Shown here: piece after piece, positions 44,595-52,520 of the stretch | Layout of the letters: every line of letters starts with the position of its first letter | How positions within the stretch are numbered: position 1 is the first letter of the stretch | Source: Bifidobacterium subtile | Lineage (GTDB): Bacteria; Actinomycetota; Actinomycetes; Actinomycetales; Bifidobacteriaceae | Direction of reading: 5' to 3' | Assembly (NCBI RefSeq): GCF_000741775.1 | Contig: NZ_JGZR01000007.1 | Span: 230,249 to 294,248 of the forward strand | Length of the DNA stretch: 64,000 nt | Notes under the pieces: model-generated | What the model saw: the letters and a program-made list of their open reading frames with translations, nothing else | Databases searched by the model: none | What the model was told of the DNA's origin: nothing | Program-made: the position numbers and the translations under genes

Positions 44595-45328
44595 GCGCCG
44601 TTGAAGCGAACGACAAGGACGCCATGGATATGGACGGTGGTGAATCTCAGCCCATAACGCTCCGGGTCCCCACGCCCGAAAGCATGCGGGCACTGGGGCA
44701 ATACGTCGCTGGCATGACGCACGGCGGCGATGTCATATTGCTGTCCGGGCCGTTGGGCGCCGGCAAAACAACTTTTGCGCAGGGCTTCGGCGCAGGTTTG
44801 GGCGTAACGGGGCCCGTCGTGTCGCCGACCTTCACCATCGCCCGCGAAATGGAGGGCCATTTCGCCGATGGCAGCGCGGCGCACTGCGTGCATGTCGATG
44901 CGTATCGCCTCGGCGGCGCGAGCTTCGCCCCCGGCCAGAACAGCGTCGACGCGCTGCTGGACGAGCTGGAATCGCTGGGGCTCGACGAGGAGCTTGAAGA
45001 TCCGGGCGAGCGTACGGTGGTGCTCATGGAGTGGGGCGAGCAGATGGTCGCAGCGCTGGCACCGGAACGCTTGGAAATCCATATCGAACGCGGCAACGGC
45101 GCAGAGTCAAGTGCGGATTCATATCCCGCCGATGCCGCGGAACGCCGAAATCCTGCGGATTCGCAGGAGCTGAGCGAGAATGGCGAGCGTGCTGTCACGC
45201 TCACGCCGGTCGGCGAACGCTGGAATGCCGAAGGAATCGGCGTTGCGATTGACGGTTTCACGCGTTCCAGTGCCGGTTGTACGCTCGTCGGTGGCAATGC
45301 CACGGGTGCTATGAAGGAACGGCTATGA
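44591..45328 (+). CDS. tsaE: tRNA threonylcarbamoyladenosine biosynthesis ATPase TsaE
   Basis: A 245-residue P-loop protein with Walker A GPLGAGKTT at 53-61 and the TsaE pattern VSPTFTIARE and HVDAYRLGG, VVLMEWGEQM. TsaE drives the TsaB-TsaD complex that adds t6A to tRNAs reading ANN codons. It is longer than the usual ~155 residues; the extra is a C-terminal region after about residue 165 with no known motif. The GTG start overlaps the holA stop. Confidence 0.93.
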   Translation: MSAVEANDKDAMDMDGGESQPITLRVPTPESMRALGQYVAGMTHGGDVILLSGPLGAGKTTFAQGFGAGLGVTGPVVSPTFTIAREMEGHFADGSAAHCVHVDAYRLGGASFAPGQNSVDALLDELESLGLDEELEDPGERTVVLMEWGEQMVAALAPERLEIHIERGNGAESSADSYPADAAERRNPADSQELSENGERAVTLTPVGERWNAEGIGVAIDGFTRSSAGCTLVGGNATGAMKERL

Positions 45329-46287
45329 CGAATACTTTGGTGATCGACACCTCGTACGGTTCGACAGTGGGCGTCGTCGGCCATGAGCCTGTTGTCGAAC
45401 GTGATTCGCGCACTCATGTGGAACGTCTGCAGGTCGACATCGCCGATGCAATCGAGGAAGCGGGGCTGCACTCGTCCGATATCGAGCGCATCGTCGTGGG
45501 AATAGGACCGGCTCCGTTCACCGGATTGCGCGCAGGCATCGTAACGGCCAAGGCGCTCGCCTTCTCGACGGGCGCCGAGCTGCTCGGCCAGGATGCATTG
45601 AGTGCGCAGGCAAGTATGATGGCCGCATACCATCGCGGCGAATTCCCGTTCCCCGAATCCGTTGGAGTCGCCAGGATCTCTGAAGCCTCAGGCGTGCGAG
45701 ACGAAACGACCGAGTCTCCGGCAAAGCCGACAGCCGTCTCGCATGTGACGCTGGCCGTCAACGATGCCCGTCGCAAGCAGCTGTATTTCACACTGATAGC
45801 CGATGCTGACGACGCTTCATCCGGCCAATCGCATGGCAATGGCTATGGCAACCACAAGGTGCTGATCGACATGGATATCGACTATCCGCAGCGCATCGCC
45901 GAGCGGGTCAATGCGGCCATCGCGCAGCACGATAGTCTTTCGGGCACGCATACGGTGGTCGACGTCGTCGGTCATGGCGCTGCAAAATACGCCGAAAGCT
46001 GGTCAACGCTGTCGCAGCTTGGCGTAGTGCTTGATGCCTCCGTGCTGGACATGGGGTCGCAGGGCTTGACATGGTATGCCGAGCATGCTCATGCGAACAG
46101 GGGGATGACGCAGACCGGCAGCGATGGCAATGCCGATGGTGGCGCACTCGCAGATTCCTATACGAATAACCGTGCGATTTCCCCGACTGACGCGATTGAG
46201 CCGCTGTATCTGCGCCGCCCGGACGTCTCGGTGCCCAGCCCGCTCAAGCATGTGCTCCACCATGCCGGTGCCGACAGGGCCGAGTGA
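45325..46287 (+). CDS. tsaB: tRNA threonylcarbamoyladenosine biosynthesis protein TsaB
   Basis: A 320-residue ASKHA-fold protein that partners TsaD. The N-terminal signature LVIDTSYGSTVGVV and the GIGPAPFTGLRAGIVTAKALAF motif are clear. The C-terminus is longer and more variable than in the ~230-residue E. coli protein, with insertions at about 118-140 and 275-300. I choose ATG 45325, which overlaps the tsaE stop. Confidence 0.92.
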   Translation: MTNTLVIDTSYGSTVGVVGHEPVVERDSRTHVERLQVDIADAIEEAGLHSSDIERIVVGIGPAPFTGLRAGIVTAKALAFSTGAELLGQDALSAQASMMAAYHRGEFPFPESVGVARISEASGVRDETTESPAKPTAVSHVTLAVNDARRKQLYFTLIADADDASSGQSHGNGYGNHKVLIDMDIDYPQRIAERVNAAIAQHDSLSGTHTVVDVVGHGAAKYAESWSTLSQLGVVLDASVLDMGSQGLTWYAEHAHANRGMTQTGSDGNADGGALADSYTNNRAISPTDAIEPLYLRRPDVSVPSPLKHVLHHAGADRAE

Positions 46288-47123
46288 TGATAGCCGATAT
46301 CGATGCGTTCGACCGCGATACGGTAATAGGGCGCATCGCGCAGCTGGAACGCAAACTGTTCGGACGCGGCGCATGGAGCGAGAAAGCCGTGCGCGAAGAG
46401 CTGAGTGCCCCCGCTCGCACCTATATCATTGATATTCCTGATGAAGCTGTGCCCATGACGATGGCAGATGTCTCAGACGCAGAGTTGCACAACGCTATAG
46501 ACACGGCGGTAGCTGCTGCGGACGCTGGGCAAAGCACGCCGACGCCGACAGAGCAGGTCATAGCATCGACTTCGCAGCCAGCACCGGCGGTGCTGGCAAG
46601 GGCTGGCGTGCGGGCGCCCGCACTCCCGACCATTCGCGGCTACGCAGGCTACTGGTATGACGGCGACGATGCCGAACTCATGACCATTGGGGTAGGCGAA
46701 GCATACCAACGGCAAGGCATCGCCCGCGCCATGCTCTGCTGGTTGATCGATGATGCACGCAAGCGAGGTGCTCAGCGCATGCTGCTCGAAGTCCGCGTCG
46801 ACAATGAACCAGCCTTGTCGCTGTATCGTCGGCTCGGATTCACAAGACTAGGCTTGCGGAGACGTTACTATCAACCTGAAAATATTGACGCATATACGAT
46901 GAGCTTAGAGCTACGGCCGCCTATCGTGGGATTCCAAACGATGCAGTCAGCACATGTGAATGCGGATAGCATCGGGAACATCATGCCCGGCAGCCGCGGC
47001 AACCTTGATAGTTGCAGAGCCACAGAGCAAGCGATGGCAGCAACCGCAATCAGCGTGCGCACGATGAACCGAAAAACGAACCGGCTTGCAATAGACCAAA
47101 CGCAGAAAGAGGAAGAACGATGA
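46287..47123 (+). CDS. rimI: GNAT N-acetyltransferase, RimI-like
   Basis: A 278-residue protein with a GNAT core. The start resembles RimI (LERKLFGRGAWSEKAVREEL), and the acetyl-CoA site GVGEAYQRQGIARAML and the NEPALSLYRRLGF motif follow. RimI acetylates ribosomal protein S18. It is nearly twice the normal length: about 60 low-complexity Ala/Thr residues are inserted after residue ~50, and ~60 residues follow the core. In many genomes it lies between tsaB and tsaD, as here. GTG 46284 is an alternative start. Confidence 0.87.
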   Translation: MIADIDAFDRDTVIGRIAQLERKLFGRGAWSEKAVREELSAPARTYIIDIPDEAVPMTMADVSDAELHNAIDTAVAAADAGQSTPTPTEQVIASTSQPAPAVLARAGVRAPALPTIRGYAGYWYDGDDAELMTIGVGEAYQRQGIARAMLCWLIDDARKRGAQRMLLEVRVDNEPALSLYRRLGFTRLGLRRRYYQPENIDAYTMSLELRPPIVGFQTMQSAHVNADSIGNIMPGSRGNLDSCRATEQAMAATAISVRTMNRKTNRLAIDQTQKEEER

Positions 47124-48163
47124 GCGAACCCGTGGTGCTGGGCATCGAGTCCACATGCGACGAAACGGCTGCGGCCGTCGTGCAGGGCCGCACGCTGGTC
47201 TCCAACGTCGTGGCCTCCTCGATGGACGAGCATGCGCGCTACGGCGGCGTGATTCCTGAAATCGCCTCACGTGCGCACGCCGAAGCCCTCGTGCCGGTCG
47301 TCTCCAAGGCGCTGGCCGATGCTGATATGACATTGTCGGATATTGATGCGATCGCCGTATCCGCAGGCCCTGGCCTCGCCGGGTGCCTCGCGGTGGGCGT
47401 GTCGGGTGCCAAGGCGCTGGCGTGGGCTGCACACAAGCCGATCTACGGCATCAACCACGTCATCGGGCATATTGCTGTAACGCAGCTGCAATTCGGAAAT
47501 TTCCCGCCCGATGTGCTCGCGCTGATTGTTTCGGGCGGGCATACCTCGCTGCTGCACGTCGCTGATGTAGCGCGGCATGTGGATGTGGTAGGCACCACGC
47601 TGGACGACGCGGCGGGGGAGTGCTTCGACAAAGTAGCCCGGCTGATCGGCTTCCCCTACCCAGGCGGCCCGCACATCGACAAACATGCACAAAGCGGCGA
47701 CCCCAAGGCCATTAAGGTGCCGCAAGGCCTGACGCAAGGCAGGTCGGGGCGTGAGCATCCATACGATTTCAGCTTCTCCGGCGTCAAAACCGCCGTGGCC
47801 CGTTGGATCGAGCAGCAACAGGATGCAGGGCGCGAGATTCCAGTAGACGACGTGTGCGCGTCCCTGGCCGATTCGGTCGCCACCGTGCTGGCGAATAAGG
47901 CGATTCGCGGCTGCGAGCAGTACGGCTCCGGCACGCTGATTGTAGGCGGCGGGTTCTCTGCGAACTCGCAGCTGCGCGCCAAGCTGCTCGAAGTCGGGAC
48001 CGAGCATGGCATCGACGTGCGCATACCGCAGCTGAAACTGTGCACCGACAACGGAGCGATGGTCGCCATGCTCGGCGTCAACCTCGTTGAGGCGGGCGTA
48101 GCTCCTTCCGCACCTGATTTCCCCATCGATTCGTCCATGCCCATGGATGTCATCAGCGTGTGA
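47120..48163 (+). CDS. tsaD: tRNA N6-threonylcarbamoyladenosine transferase
   Basis: The 347-residue catalytic subunit for t6A in tRNA. It has the metal-binding HVIGH (His113, His117), GIESTCDETAAAVV, SAGPGLAGCLAVG and SGGHTSLL motifs and the C-terminal LCTDNGAMVA. I choose ATG 47120, which overlaps the rimI stop (ATGA). It closes the tsaE-tsaB-rimI-tsaD operon; TsaC is not in this window. A short 15-bp direct repeat follows at about 48168-48197. Confidence 0.96.
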   Translation: MSEPVVLGIESTCDETAAAVVQGRTLVSNVVASSMDEHARYGGVIPEIASRAHAEALVPVVSKALADADMTLSDIDAIAVSAGPGLAGCLAVGVSGAKALAWAAHKPIYGINHVIGHIAVTQLQFGNFPPDVLALIVSGGHTSLLHVADVARHVDVVGTTLDDAAGECFDKVARLIGFPYPGGPHIDKHAQSGDPKAIKVPQGLTQGRSGREHPYDFSFSGVKTAVARWIEQQQDAGREIPVDDVCASLADSVATVLANKAIRGCEQYGSGTLIVGGGFSANSQLRAKLLEVGTEHGIDVRIPQLKLCTDNGAMVAMLGVNLVEAGVAPSAPDFPIDSSMPMDVISV

Positions 48164-48337
48164 GGCATGCGATGGAGTGGAATGCGATGGAGTGGGATGC
48201 GGAATCTGGAATACGATCCGCGTGGTCTGCGGTTGGCAGCAAGCGACACGCCGTGTGACCGACAAGTTGCATCATTGTGATTTATGTATAGAATAAATGT
48301 CTTGTGCGCGGCGCAAAAACTAAGCACAAGCGAGCAT

Positions 48338-48410
48338 TCCCGCATAGCTCAGTTGGCAGAGCGTTCGACTGTTAATCGAAATGTCGCTGGTTCAAGCCCA
48401 GCTGCGGGAG
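48338..48410 (+). tRNA. tRNA-Asn (GTT), probable attachment site
   Basis: A complete cloverleaf. The acceptor TCCCGCA pairs with TGCGGGA, the anticodon loop CTGTTAA gives GTT, and the T-arm has TTCAAGC. CCA is not encoded. The mobile element begins directly beyond it: its first gene runs in from the other strand and ends inside the tRNA. This is the usual picture of integration into a tRNA 3' end. Confidence 0.95.
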
Positions 48411-48725
48411 CTTCACGGCCGCCGGTCCCCCGGCGGCCTTTTTCATATCTACGCCATACTTAGCCTGGGCACTTCGTAACACACTGTCGTCCAGCAGATC
48501 TTCGGGCAGCACGCCCAAGAAGTCTGCTGCATTAACCACATCTGCAACGGACCAAGCCGTATTGCCCTTCATCTTCATAGATACTGAGCTCTGCCTTATT
48601 CCAAGGGGCTCCGCTAGTGAAGATTGAGGCATGCCACGCATGGAAAGATACAACTTCACGTTACGTGAGATTGTTTCTTCATATTCTTTAACGTGCGTAC
48701 TTTTCGTTGCCACTGCCAAAGTCAT
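48372..48725 (-). CDS. XRE-family repressor overlapping tRNA-Asn
   Basis: A 117-residue helix-turn-helix protein. The XRE-type domain lies at about residues 18-75 (SSLAEPLGIRQSSVSMKMKGNTAW, with the recognition helix after IRQSS). It is the likely element repressor, divergent from a Cro-like gene. The stop lies within tRNA-Asn, so the C-terminal tail (about residues 100-117) is read from the antisense strand of the tRNA and its terminator. The start ATG 48725 has AAAGGCAGAAAG upstream on the minus strand. Confidence 0.85.
   Translation of the reverse strand: MTLAVATKSTHVKEYEETISRNVKLYLSMRGMPQSSLAEPLGIRQSSVSMKMKGNTAWSVADVVNAADFLGVLPEDLLDDSVLRSAQAKYGVDMKKAAGGPAAVKLPQLGLNQRHFD
48417..48443 (+). 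terminator. tRNA-Asn terminator
   Basis: Stem GGCCGCCGG/CCGGCGGCC, a TCCC loop and TTTTT. On the other strand it lies inside the repressor coding sequence. Confidence 0.85.
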
Positions 48726-48764
48726 CTTTCTGCCTTTCTAATTTCATTCGTCTTGATTGTTCTT

Positions 48765-48828
48765 ATTCTAGACCGCTGATTTGCATTCAGTCAAACTGAA
48801 TGCTAGACTGAATTCAGTTAAACTGAAA
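48765..48828. promoter_or_regulatory. Divergent promoter region with paired operators
   Basis: Two operators share the same half-site: ATTCAGT-CAA-ACTGAAT at 48785-48801 and ATTCAGT-TAA-ACTGAAA at 48812-48828, centred 27 bp apart. On the minus strand TTGACT (48789-48794) and TAGAAT (48765-48770), 18 bp apart, form a good promoter for the repressor gene that overlaps the first operator. The plus-strand promoter near TAGACT 48804 is weaker. This layout gives autoregulation and mutual exclusion, as in phage switches. Confidence 0.75.
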
Positions 48829-48851
48829 TACATCAATTTAGGCGGTAACTA

Positions 48852-49070
48852 GTGTCGAATATGAAGCGATGGTTGCTCGAACAGGGCATCACCAACAAAA
48901 TGCTTGCAACGGATCTAAATCAATCTGCTGCAAACGTTAGCGCGAAAATCAACATGAAAACCGCATGGCAGCAAACAGACCTGCTCGAACTATATCGGCT
49001 TTTTGGTTTATCTGCTGATTTTGTATTGGGTTTTTCGAGTGATCCATACGGAAAGGAGTTGGTCGAATAG
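48852..49070 (+). CDS. Small Cro-like HTH protein
   Basis: A 72-residue protein with a helix-turn-helix (KMLATDLNQSAANVSAKINMKTAW, recognition helix after NQSAA). The start is GTG 48852, with GGCGG upstream; ATG 48861 is the alternative. It is divergent from the XRE repressor and shares the operators, so it probably competes for them to switch on transfer genes. A hairpin ends its transcript at 49107-49139. Confidence 0.78.
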   Translation: MSNMKRWLLEQGITNKMLATDLNQSAANVSAKINMKTAWQQTDLLELYRLFGLSADFVLGFSSDPYGKELVE

Positions 49071-49106
49071 GAAGGTGTTTTCATCTTCTTTTTTGTGAAA
49101 AGAAAT

Positions 49107-49139
49107 GCCGTTCTCAGTGTTAGGACCACTGAGAACGGC
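49107..49139 (+). terminator. Terminator of the Cro-like gene
   Basis: A 13-bp perfect stem (GCCGTTCTCAGTG and complement) with a 7-base loop, preceded on the plus strand by TTCTTTTTTG. It separates the switch from the following operon. Confidence 0.7.
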
Positions 49140-49218
49140 GATACAACGACGTGGAGTCAAAACGACTGAACTTTTGCGAGCATCTTCCGTTTTGTCTCCC
49201 ATTAAAGAGGTCATTGCG

Positions 49219-49662
49219 ATGTCTAACTTTAACAGGTGCACCTTGGCGTTGCCCGAAGTGCGTAATAACAACAATACGAGCTTTATGGGTTCGCAGCGCC
49301 CGCCCCTGCACGTTTCTTCGTCGGAGCTTGCCCGGCGCCGCGCTATGGCGCAGCATCCCGCGAATTGCTCTGCTCGGAAGGCCGTAAGTGAGGCTGCCTA
49401 CTGGCTGGGCCGAGTGGATCGGTATGCGCGCCTCGTGGGGATGGCTGTGACCACCGGCCTGCTCATGGTTTTGGCGCTGATTATTCTCGTGCCGTTCGCC
49501 TCTCATGGGCTGCTCTTTCTGGCTGTGCTGGCCGTTGCGGCTTTCGGCCTGGCGGCATGTTCCATTCTTCTGGTGGTTTTCCTGCGTGATTTGCAGGCGT
49601 CGCGGGATTTTCTCAAGGCTGAGCTGGGTTGCTCCGTCGCTGGTTTCGGAGGTGCCCGATGA
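49219..49662 (+). CDS. Unknown two-TM membrane protein
   Basis: A 147-residue protein with a hydrophilic N-terminal half and two membrane segments at about 72-95 and 98-122, then a short basic-acidic tail. No family is recognised. It is the first of a run of small overlapping membrane-protein genes in the element. ATG 49219 has AAAGAGG at 49204-49210. It overlaps the next gene by ATGA. Confidence 0.72.
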   Translation: MSNFNRCTLALPEVRNNNNTSFMGSQRPPLHVSSSELARRRAMAQHPANCSARKAVSEAAYWLGRVDRYARLVGMAVTTGLLMVLALIILVPFASHGLLFLAVLAVAAFGLAACSILLVVFLRDLQASRDFLKAELGCSVAGFGGAR

Positions 49663-49919
49663 AAAATGTTTCTTCTCGTTTCGCGCTGCTTCGTGGCGTG
49701 CTGTTCTGGCTGGGAGTGCTGGCGATGTCCCTGGGCGTGTATGCGGGGATTGGCTTCCTGCTGTATTTCCTGATTGGTCTGGCTGGCGTCTGGCATCCCT
49801 CGTACCTGCTGTGTGTCGTGGCCGGCGGATTCTTCGCCATGGTCTCGACGCTCGCCTTCCTGGCTCATGAGCTGATCGTCTCGCCTGAGATGGCTGATCT
49901 CGATAAGGGGGCCAAGTGA
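49659..49919 (+). CDS. Unknown small two-TM membrane protein
   Basis: An 86-residue protein with a Lys/Arg N-terminus, membrane segments at about 10-42 (possibly continuous or a hairpin) and 46-70, and an acidic C-terminal tail. No family is recognised. Both ends overlap neighbouring genes, so it is co-translated with them. Confidence 0.72.
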   Translation: MKNVSSRFALLRGVLFWLGVLAMSLGVYAGIGFLLYFLIGLAGVWHPSYLLCVVAGGFFAMVSTLAFLAHELIVSPEMADLDKGAK

Positions 49920-50314
49920 TGGAGTCAACGGTTTCACGCCTGCTCAAGCGCTTGAGCAGGACGGACGAGCAGGTGTTGGCGGCCAGCGCTGCTGACGGGT
50001 CGATGGACTGCTATGTGAGCACGGTTATCGGCGTGCCGCAGGTGATGGGTCGGCGCATTGCGCCGGCTGACGGCGGCGGGGAGGCGGTCGGAATGTTGAG
50101 CATGGTTGCGGCGCGGGTCGTGCAGGGATTCTTCGAGGTGCGTGTCCGGGACGAGTCGGCCTACGGGCTGCGCGGGCAGGTGGTGACGCTGGACGAGGCT
50201 CAGGCCAGGGCGCTGCGTGACTCCCTGACTGAGGCGCTGAGCATGGATGCGGATATTCGGGCCGAGCGTGAGCGCACGCTGCGCGGCGGCATTCCGGAAG
50301 GGGACGCGCAATGA
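49919..50314 (+). CDS. Unknown soluble protein
   Basis: A 131-residue protein without membrane segments, the only soluble member of this cluster. It is Arg-, Ala- and Glu-rich, with a predicted helix at about 95-125. It has no known domain. Start ATG 49919 (GTG 49916 alternative) overlaps the upstream stop. Confidence 0.7.
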   Translation: MESTVSRLLKRLSRTDEQVLAASAADGSMDCYVSTVIGVPQVMGRRIAPADGGGEAVGMLSMVAARVVQGFFEVRVRDESAYGLRGQVVTLDEAQARALRDSLTEALSMDADIRAERERTLRGGIPEGDAQ

Positions 50315-50511
50315 TCTTGCGGATTGTCTTGATTGTGGTGCTGGCGGCGCTTGTCCTCGGTGCTTTGTTGAGGGCGTACAGAGGCAGAGATTCGGGTGAT
50401 GACGGGCCTGCGGACTACGCGCGGCTATGGCTCTTGTTCGGTCTGCTCCTGGACCTGGCTCTGGTGAGTGGGGCTCCGCTCGTTCTCGACTGGTTTGGAG
50501 GTGTGCGATGA
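50311..50511 (+). CDS. Tiny two-TM protein, first of a triple
   Basis: Sixty-six residues: one membrane helix (about 3-22), a charged loop (RGRDSGDDGPADYAR) and a second hydrophobic segment, ending GGVR. The next two genes share this plan, so all three may be paralogues. The ATGA overlaps at both ends indicate translational coupling. Confidence 0.68.
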   Translation: MILRIVLIVVLAALVLGALLRAYRGRDSGDDGPADYARLWLLFGLLLDLALVSGAPLVLDWFGGVR

Positions 50512-50807
50512 GCTGCACTGACCAGTCCCGCGTACCGGCAGGGCCGTCAGGCTGGCAGCATCCAGCCCCTGGGCCTGGACGAAGTGCGCGAGAGCACAGG
50601 CGCACACACGCTGGCGGGAGGCACACGATGATCGCGTTGATTCTCTTGTCTACGCTGCTGATACTGCTCGTTGTTCGCGCTGTTTTGGCGTTGCGCCGCG
50701 ACTGTCTGTCCTCGGAAGAAGCAAATTCTATTGACGCCTTGCTCATAGCGCTCGTGATCAGCACCATACTCGCCTTGATTTTCCTACGGCACTTCGGGGG
50801 CGCGTGA
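50508..50807 (+). CDS. Tiny two-TM protein, second of the triple
   Basis: From ATG 50508 it is 99 residues with a polar Pro/Arg/His-rich N-terminus; ATG 50628 would give 59 residues that match the other two proteins in length. Two membrane helices flank a charged loop with SSEEANS, and the end is HFGGA. GGAGG precedes 50508. Confidence 0.62.
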   Translation: MSCTDQSRVPAGPSGWQHPAPGPGRSAREHRRTHAGGRHTMIALILLSTLLILLVVRAVLALRRDCLSSEEANSIDALLIALVISTILALIFLRHFGGA

Positions 50808-50998
50808 TGAGTGGATTTCTCGAGCCGCTGATTGTATTGCTCTCTCCGCTGCTGTGCCTGGTCATTTTCGGTGTAGTGGCTTACTTCCTGTGCGGAAGGC
50901 GCAGCGAAGATGAAAATTTTATGGGTTTCGTGCTCATAGCGCTCGTGGCCGGCATCATACTCGTCTGGATTTGCCTATGGCTAGGAGGTGCGCGATGA
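50807..50998 (+). CDS. Tiny two-TM protein, third of the triple
   Basis: Sixty-three residues from ATG 50807 (GTG 50804 in frame). Two membrane helices at about 7-28 and 41-60 flank CGRRSEDENF, ending LGGAR. No similarity to a named family, but the plan matches its two upstream neighbours. Confidence 0.68.
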   Translation: MSGFLEPLIVLLSPLLCLVIFGVVAYFLCGRRSEDENFMGFVLIALVAGIILVWICLWLGGAR

Positions 50999-51351
50999 AG
51001 GTTGTGGATCCTATGCGCTACGCGGATGTGGCCCAGTGGGCGTGGCGTGCGTATGACGTGGAACCGCCTGCGCAGGTCGTGCTGGTGTTCCTGGCGCATT
51101 TCGCGTCGCCCGGCCGTCTTGAGGTCAGGGCGAGCGTGTCCGACATCGCCGGCGAGCTCGCCCTGAACGAGGCCAAGGTGCGAGAAGTCCTCTCGGCCCT
51201 GATCAGAAAGAAGTACCTGGAATGCCGCGGTCGGCCGATGTGGGGCTGGCCGGGATGCGGCGGGGACTCCGATCTGCAGGAGGAGAACTGGCACCTGCTG
51301 CCAGGCAGGGAGCCTTTGCCCGACAGGCACGCGAAGGAGGCAATGCTATGA
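50995..51351 (+). CDS. Winged-helix-like protein
   Basis: A 118-residue protein. VRASVSDIAGELALNEAKVREVLSAL resembles a winged helix-turn-helix. It overlaps the replication-initiator-like gene (ATGA), and its HTH is similar in type, so it may take part in replication control. It contains WGWPGCGGD and a C-terminal basic tail. No Cys cluster. Confidence 0.62.
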   Translation: MKVVDPMRYADVAQWAWRAYDVEPPAQVVLVFLAHFASPGRLEVRASVSDIAGELALNEAKVREVLSALIRKKYLECRGRPMWGWPGCGGDSDLQEENWHLLPGREPLPDRHAKEAML

Positions 51352-52520
51352 GCTGGCAATGCACGTCATGGGCGCTGCGCGAGGCTTCGTGCCCGAGCGC
51401 ATCGGCTCGCCTGATTCTCATTGCCCTGGCTGACAGGTGCCAGCCGGATGGCCGGTCGGCGTGGCCGACGATTAAGACGCTGATGGCCGAGGCGCATTGC
51501 TCCGAACGCACGGTGCGCCGCTCCCTGAGCGAACTGGAGGAGTCGGGCGCCATCCGGCGCGGGAACCAGGATCTCGCGCAGCGCGATGAGCATGGCCAAT
51601 ACTTGGTGCCGCAGTACCGGCCTGTCGTGTGGGAGTGCTGCATAGGCGTTACGCTCGAACCGGTCGCCCAGAAGCCGGGATCGCAAGCCAGGCAGGAACG
51701 CGCGAATCGCGCCAGCGGGCAGGAGCCTGCGGAGGATCCCGGGCTCCAGACCTGCCAAAATGGCAGTGCTGGAAAACCGCAGAATTCCAACGATTCCCAG
51801 ACCTGTCAAAATGGCAGTGCTGTCACTGGAAACACTCCCGGGCCTGCCGCCAGTGACATGACCGGCACTGCCACCAGTGGCAGGTCTTATAAGGAAACAA
51901 ATAATCTAACAAATACCCCCTCACGGTCCCCCCACGGGGGAAGCGCGCGCCAGGCGGAGGATCAGGGCGGGCCGAGCGAATCGGCGCGCGAGCTCAACCG
52001 CATGTTTGCCGCCCTGCTCGTCGAGCACGGGCTCGAGGCTCCGCCCCGAAGCGCCAGGGGGCACGCCGCCGACCTGGCCGCGGCTTGCGCGCTGCTGGAC
52101 GGCCATCCGCCGGGCGAGGTGCTGGCCGTGGCATCCTGGGCCATGTCCGACCCGTTCTGGCGCAGCAACGTGCTGACCCTGGTGGCCCTCAAACGCAACT
52201 GGGCCCAGATCGCGCTGCAGCGCTCACGCCCCGGCAAGCCGGGCAAGCCGGGCGCGGAATCCTCGTTCGGCCGCATGCCGACCGAGGCGGTCATCATGGG
52301 CGTGCTGAAGCGCATGGACTTCGACGACGGGCGCTACCCGGCCGCCAAGCGCCACGTCGTGGCCGGACTGAAGGCCGGTCTGCCAGACGCGCGGATCATC
52401 GCCAACTGGCAGGCCGGCCATCAGTGCGAGGACGCGCCGCCGGCCGAACAGCAGGCCGCCGTCATCGATGGCGGATATCACTTCGCCGGCAATCTGCGCC
52501 CTGCGGAAGGAGGCGCGTGA
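51348..52520 (+). CDS. Replication-initiator-like HTH protein
   Basis: A 390-residue protein. An N-terminal winged helix-turn-helix at about 18-80 (SASARLILIALADRCQPDG, SERTVRRSLSELEESGAIRR) is of the type in phage and plasmid replication organisers. A linker with repeated TCQNGSA (about 135-170) follows, then an Arg/Ala-rich C-terminal helical domain. The DNA of the linker contains palindromes (see separate entry), as in lambda O-type genes with internal origins. Replication function is inferred from architecture. ATGA overlap with its upstream neighbour. Confidence 0.7.
   Translation: MSWQCTSWALREASCPSASARLILIALADRCQPDGRSAWPTIKTLMAEAHCSERTVRRSLSELEESGAIRRGNQDLAQRDEHGQYLVPQYRPVVWECCIGVTLEPVAQKPGSQARQERANRASGQEPAEDPGLQTCQNGSAGKPQNSNDSQTCQNGSAVTGNTPGPAASDMTGTATSGRSYKETNNLTNTPSRSPHGGSARQAEDQGGPSESARELNRMFAALLVEHGLEAPPRSARGHAADLAAACALLDGHPPGEVLAVASWAMSDPFWRSNVLTLVALKRNWAQIALQRSRPGKPGKPGAESSFGRMPTEAVIMGVLKRMDFDDGRYPAAKRHVVAGLKAGLPDARIIANWQAGHQCEDAPPAEQQAAVIDGGYHFAGNLRPAEGGA
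51750..51883. repeat. Iteron-like palindromes inside the replication gene
   Basis: Three related sites with the CTGCCA/TGGCAG half-site: CTGCCAAAATGGCAG at 51752-51766, the variant CTGTCAAAATGGCAG at 51803-51817, and CTGCCACCAGTGGCAG at 51868-51883. The first two are part of a direct repeat with a 51-bp period. They encode the TCQNGS repeats. They may be the replication origin or binding sites for the protein. Confidence 0.55.

Noticed and set aside
48168..48197. Possible attachment core in the 15-bp direct repeat after tsaD
   Set aside because: It lies before the tRNA and matches nothing in the element; probably a simple duplication.
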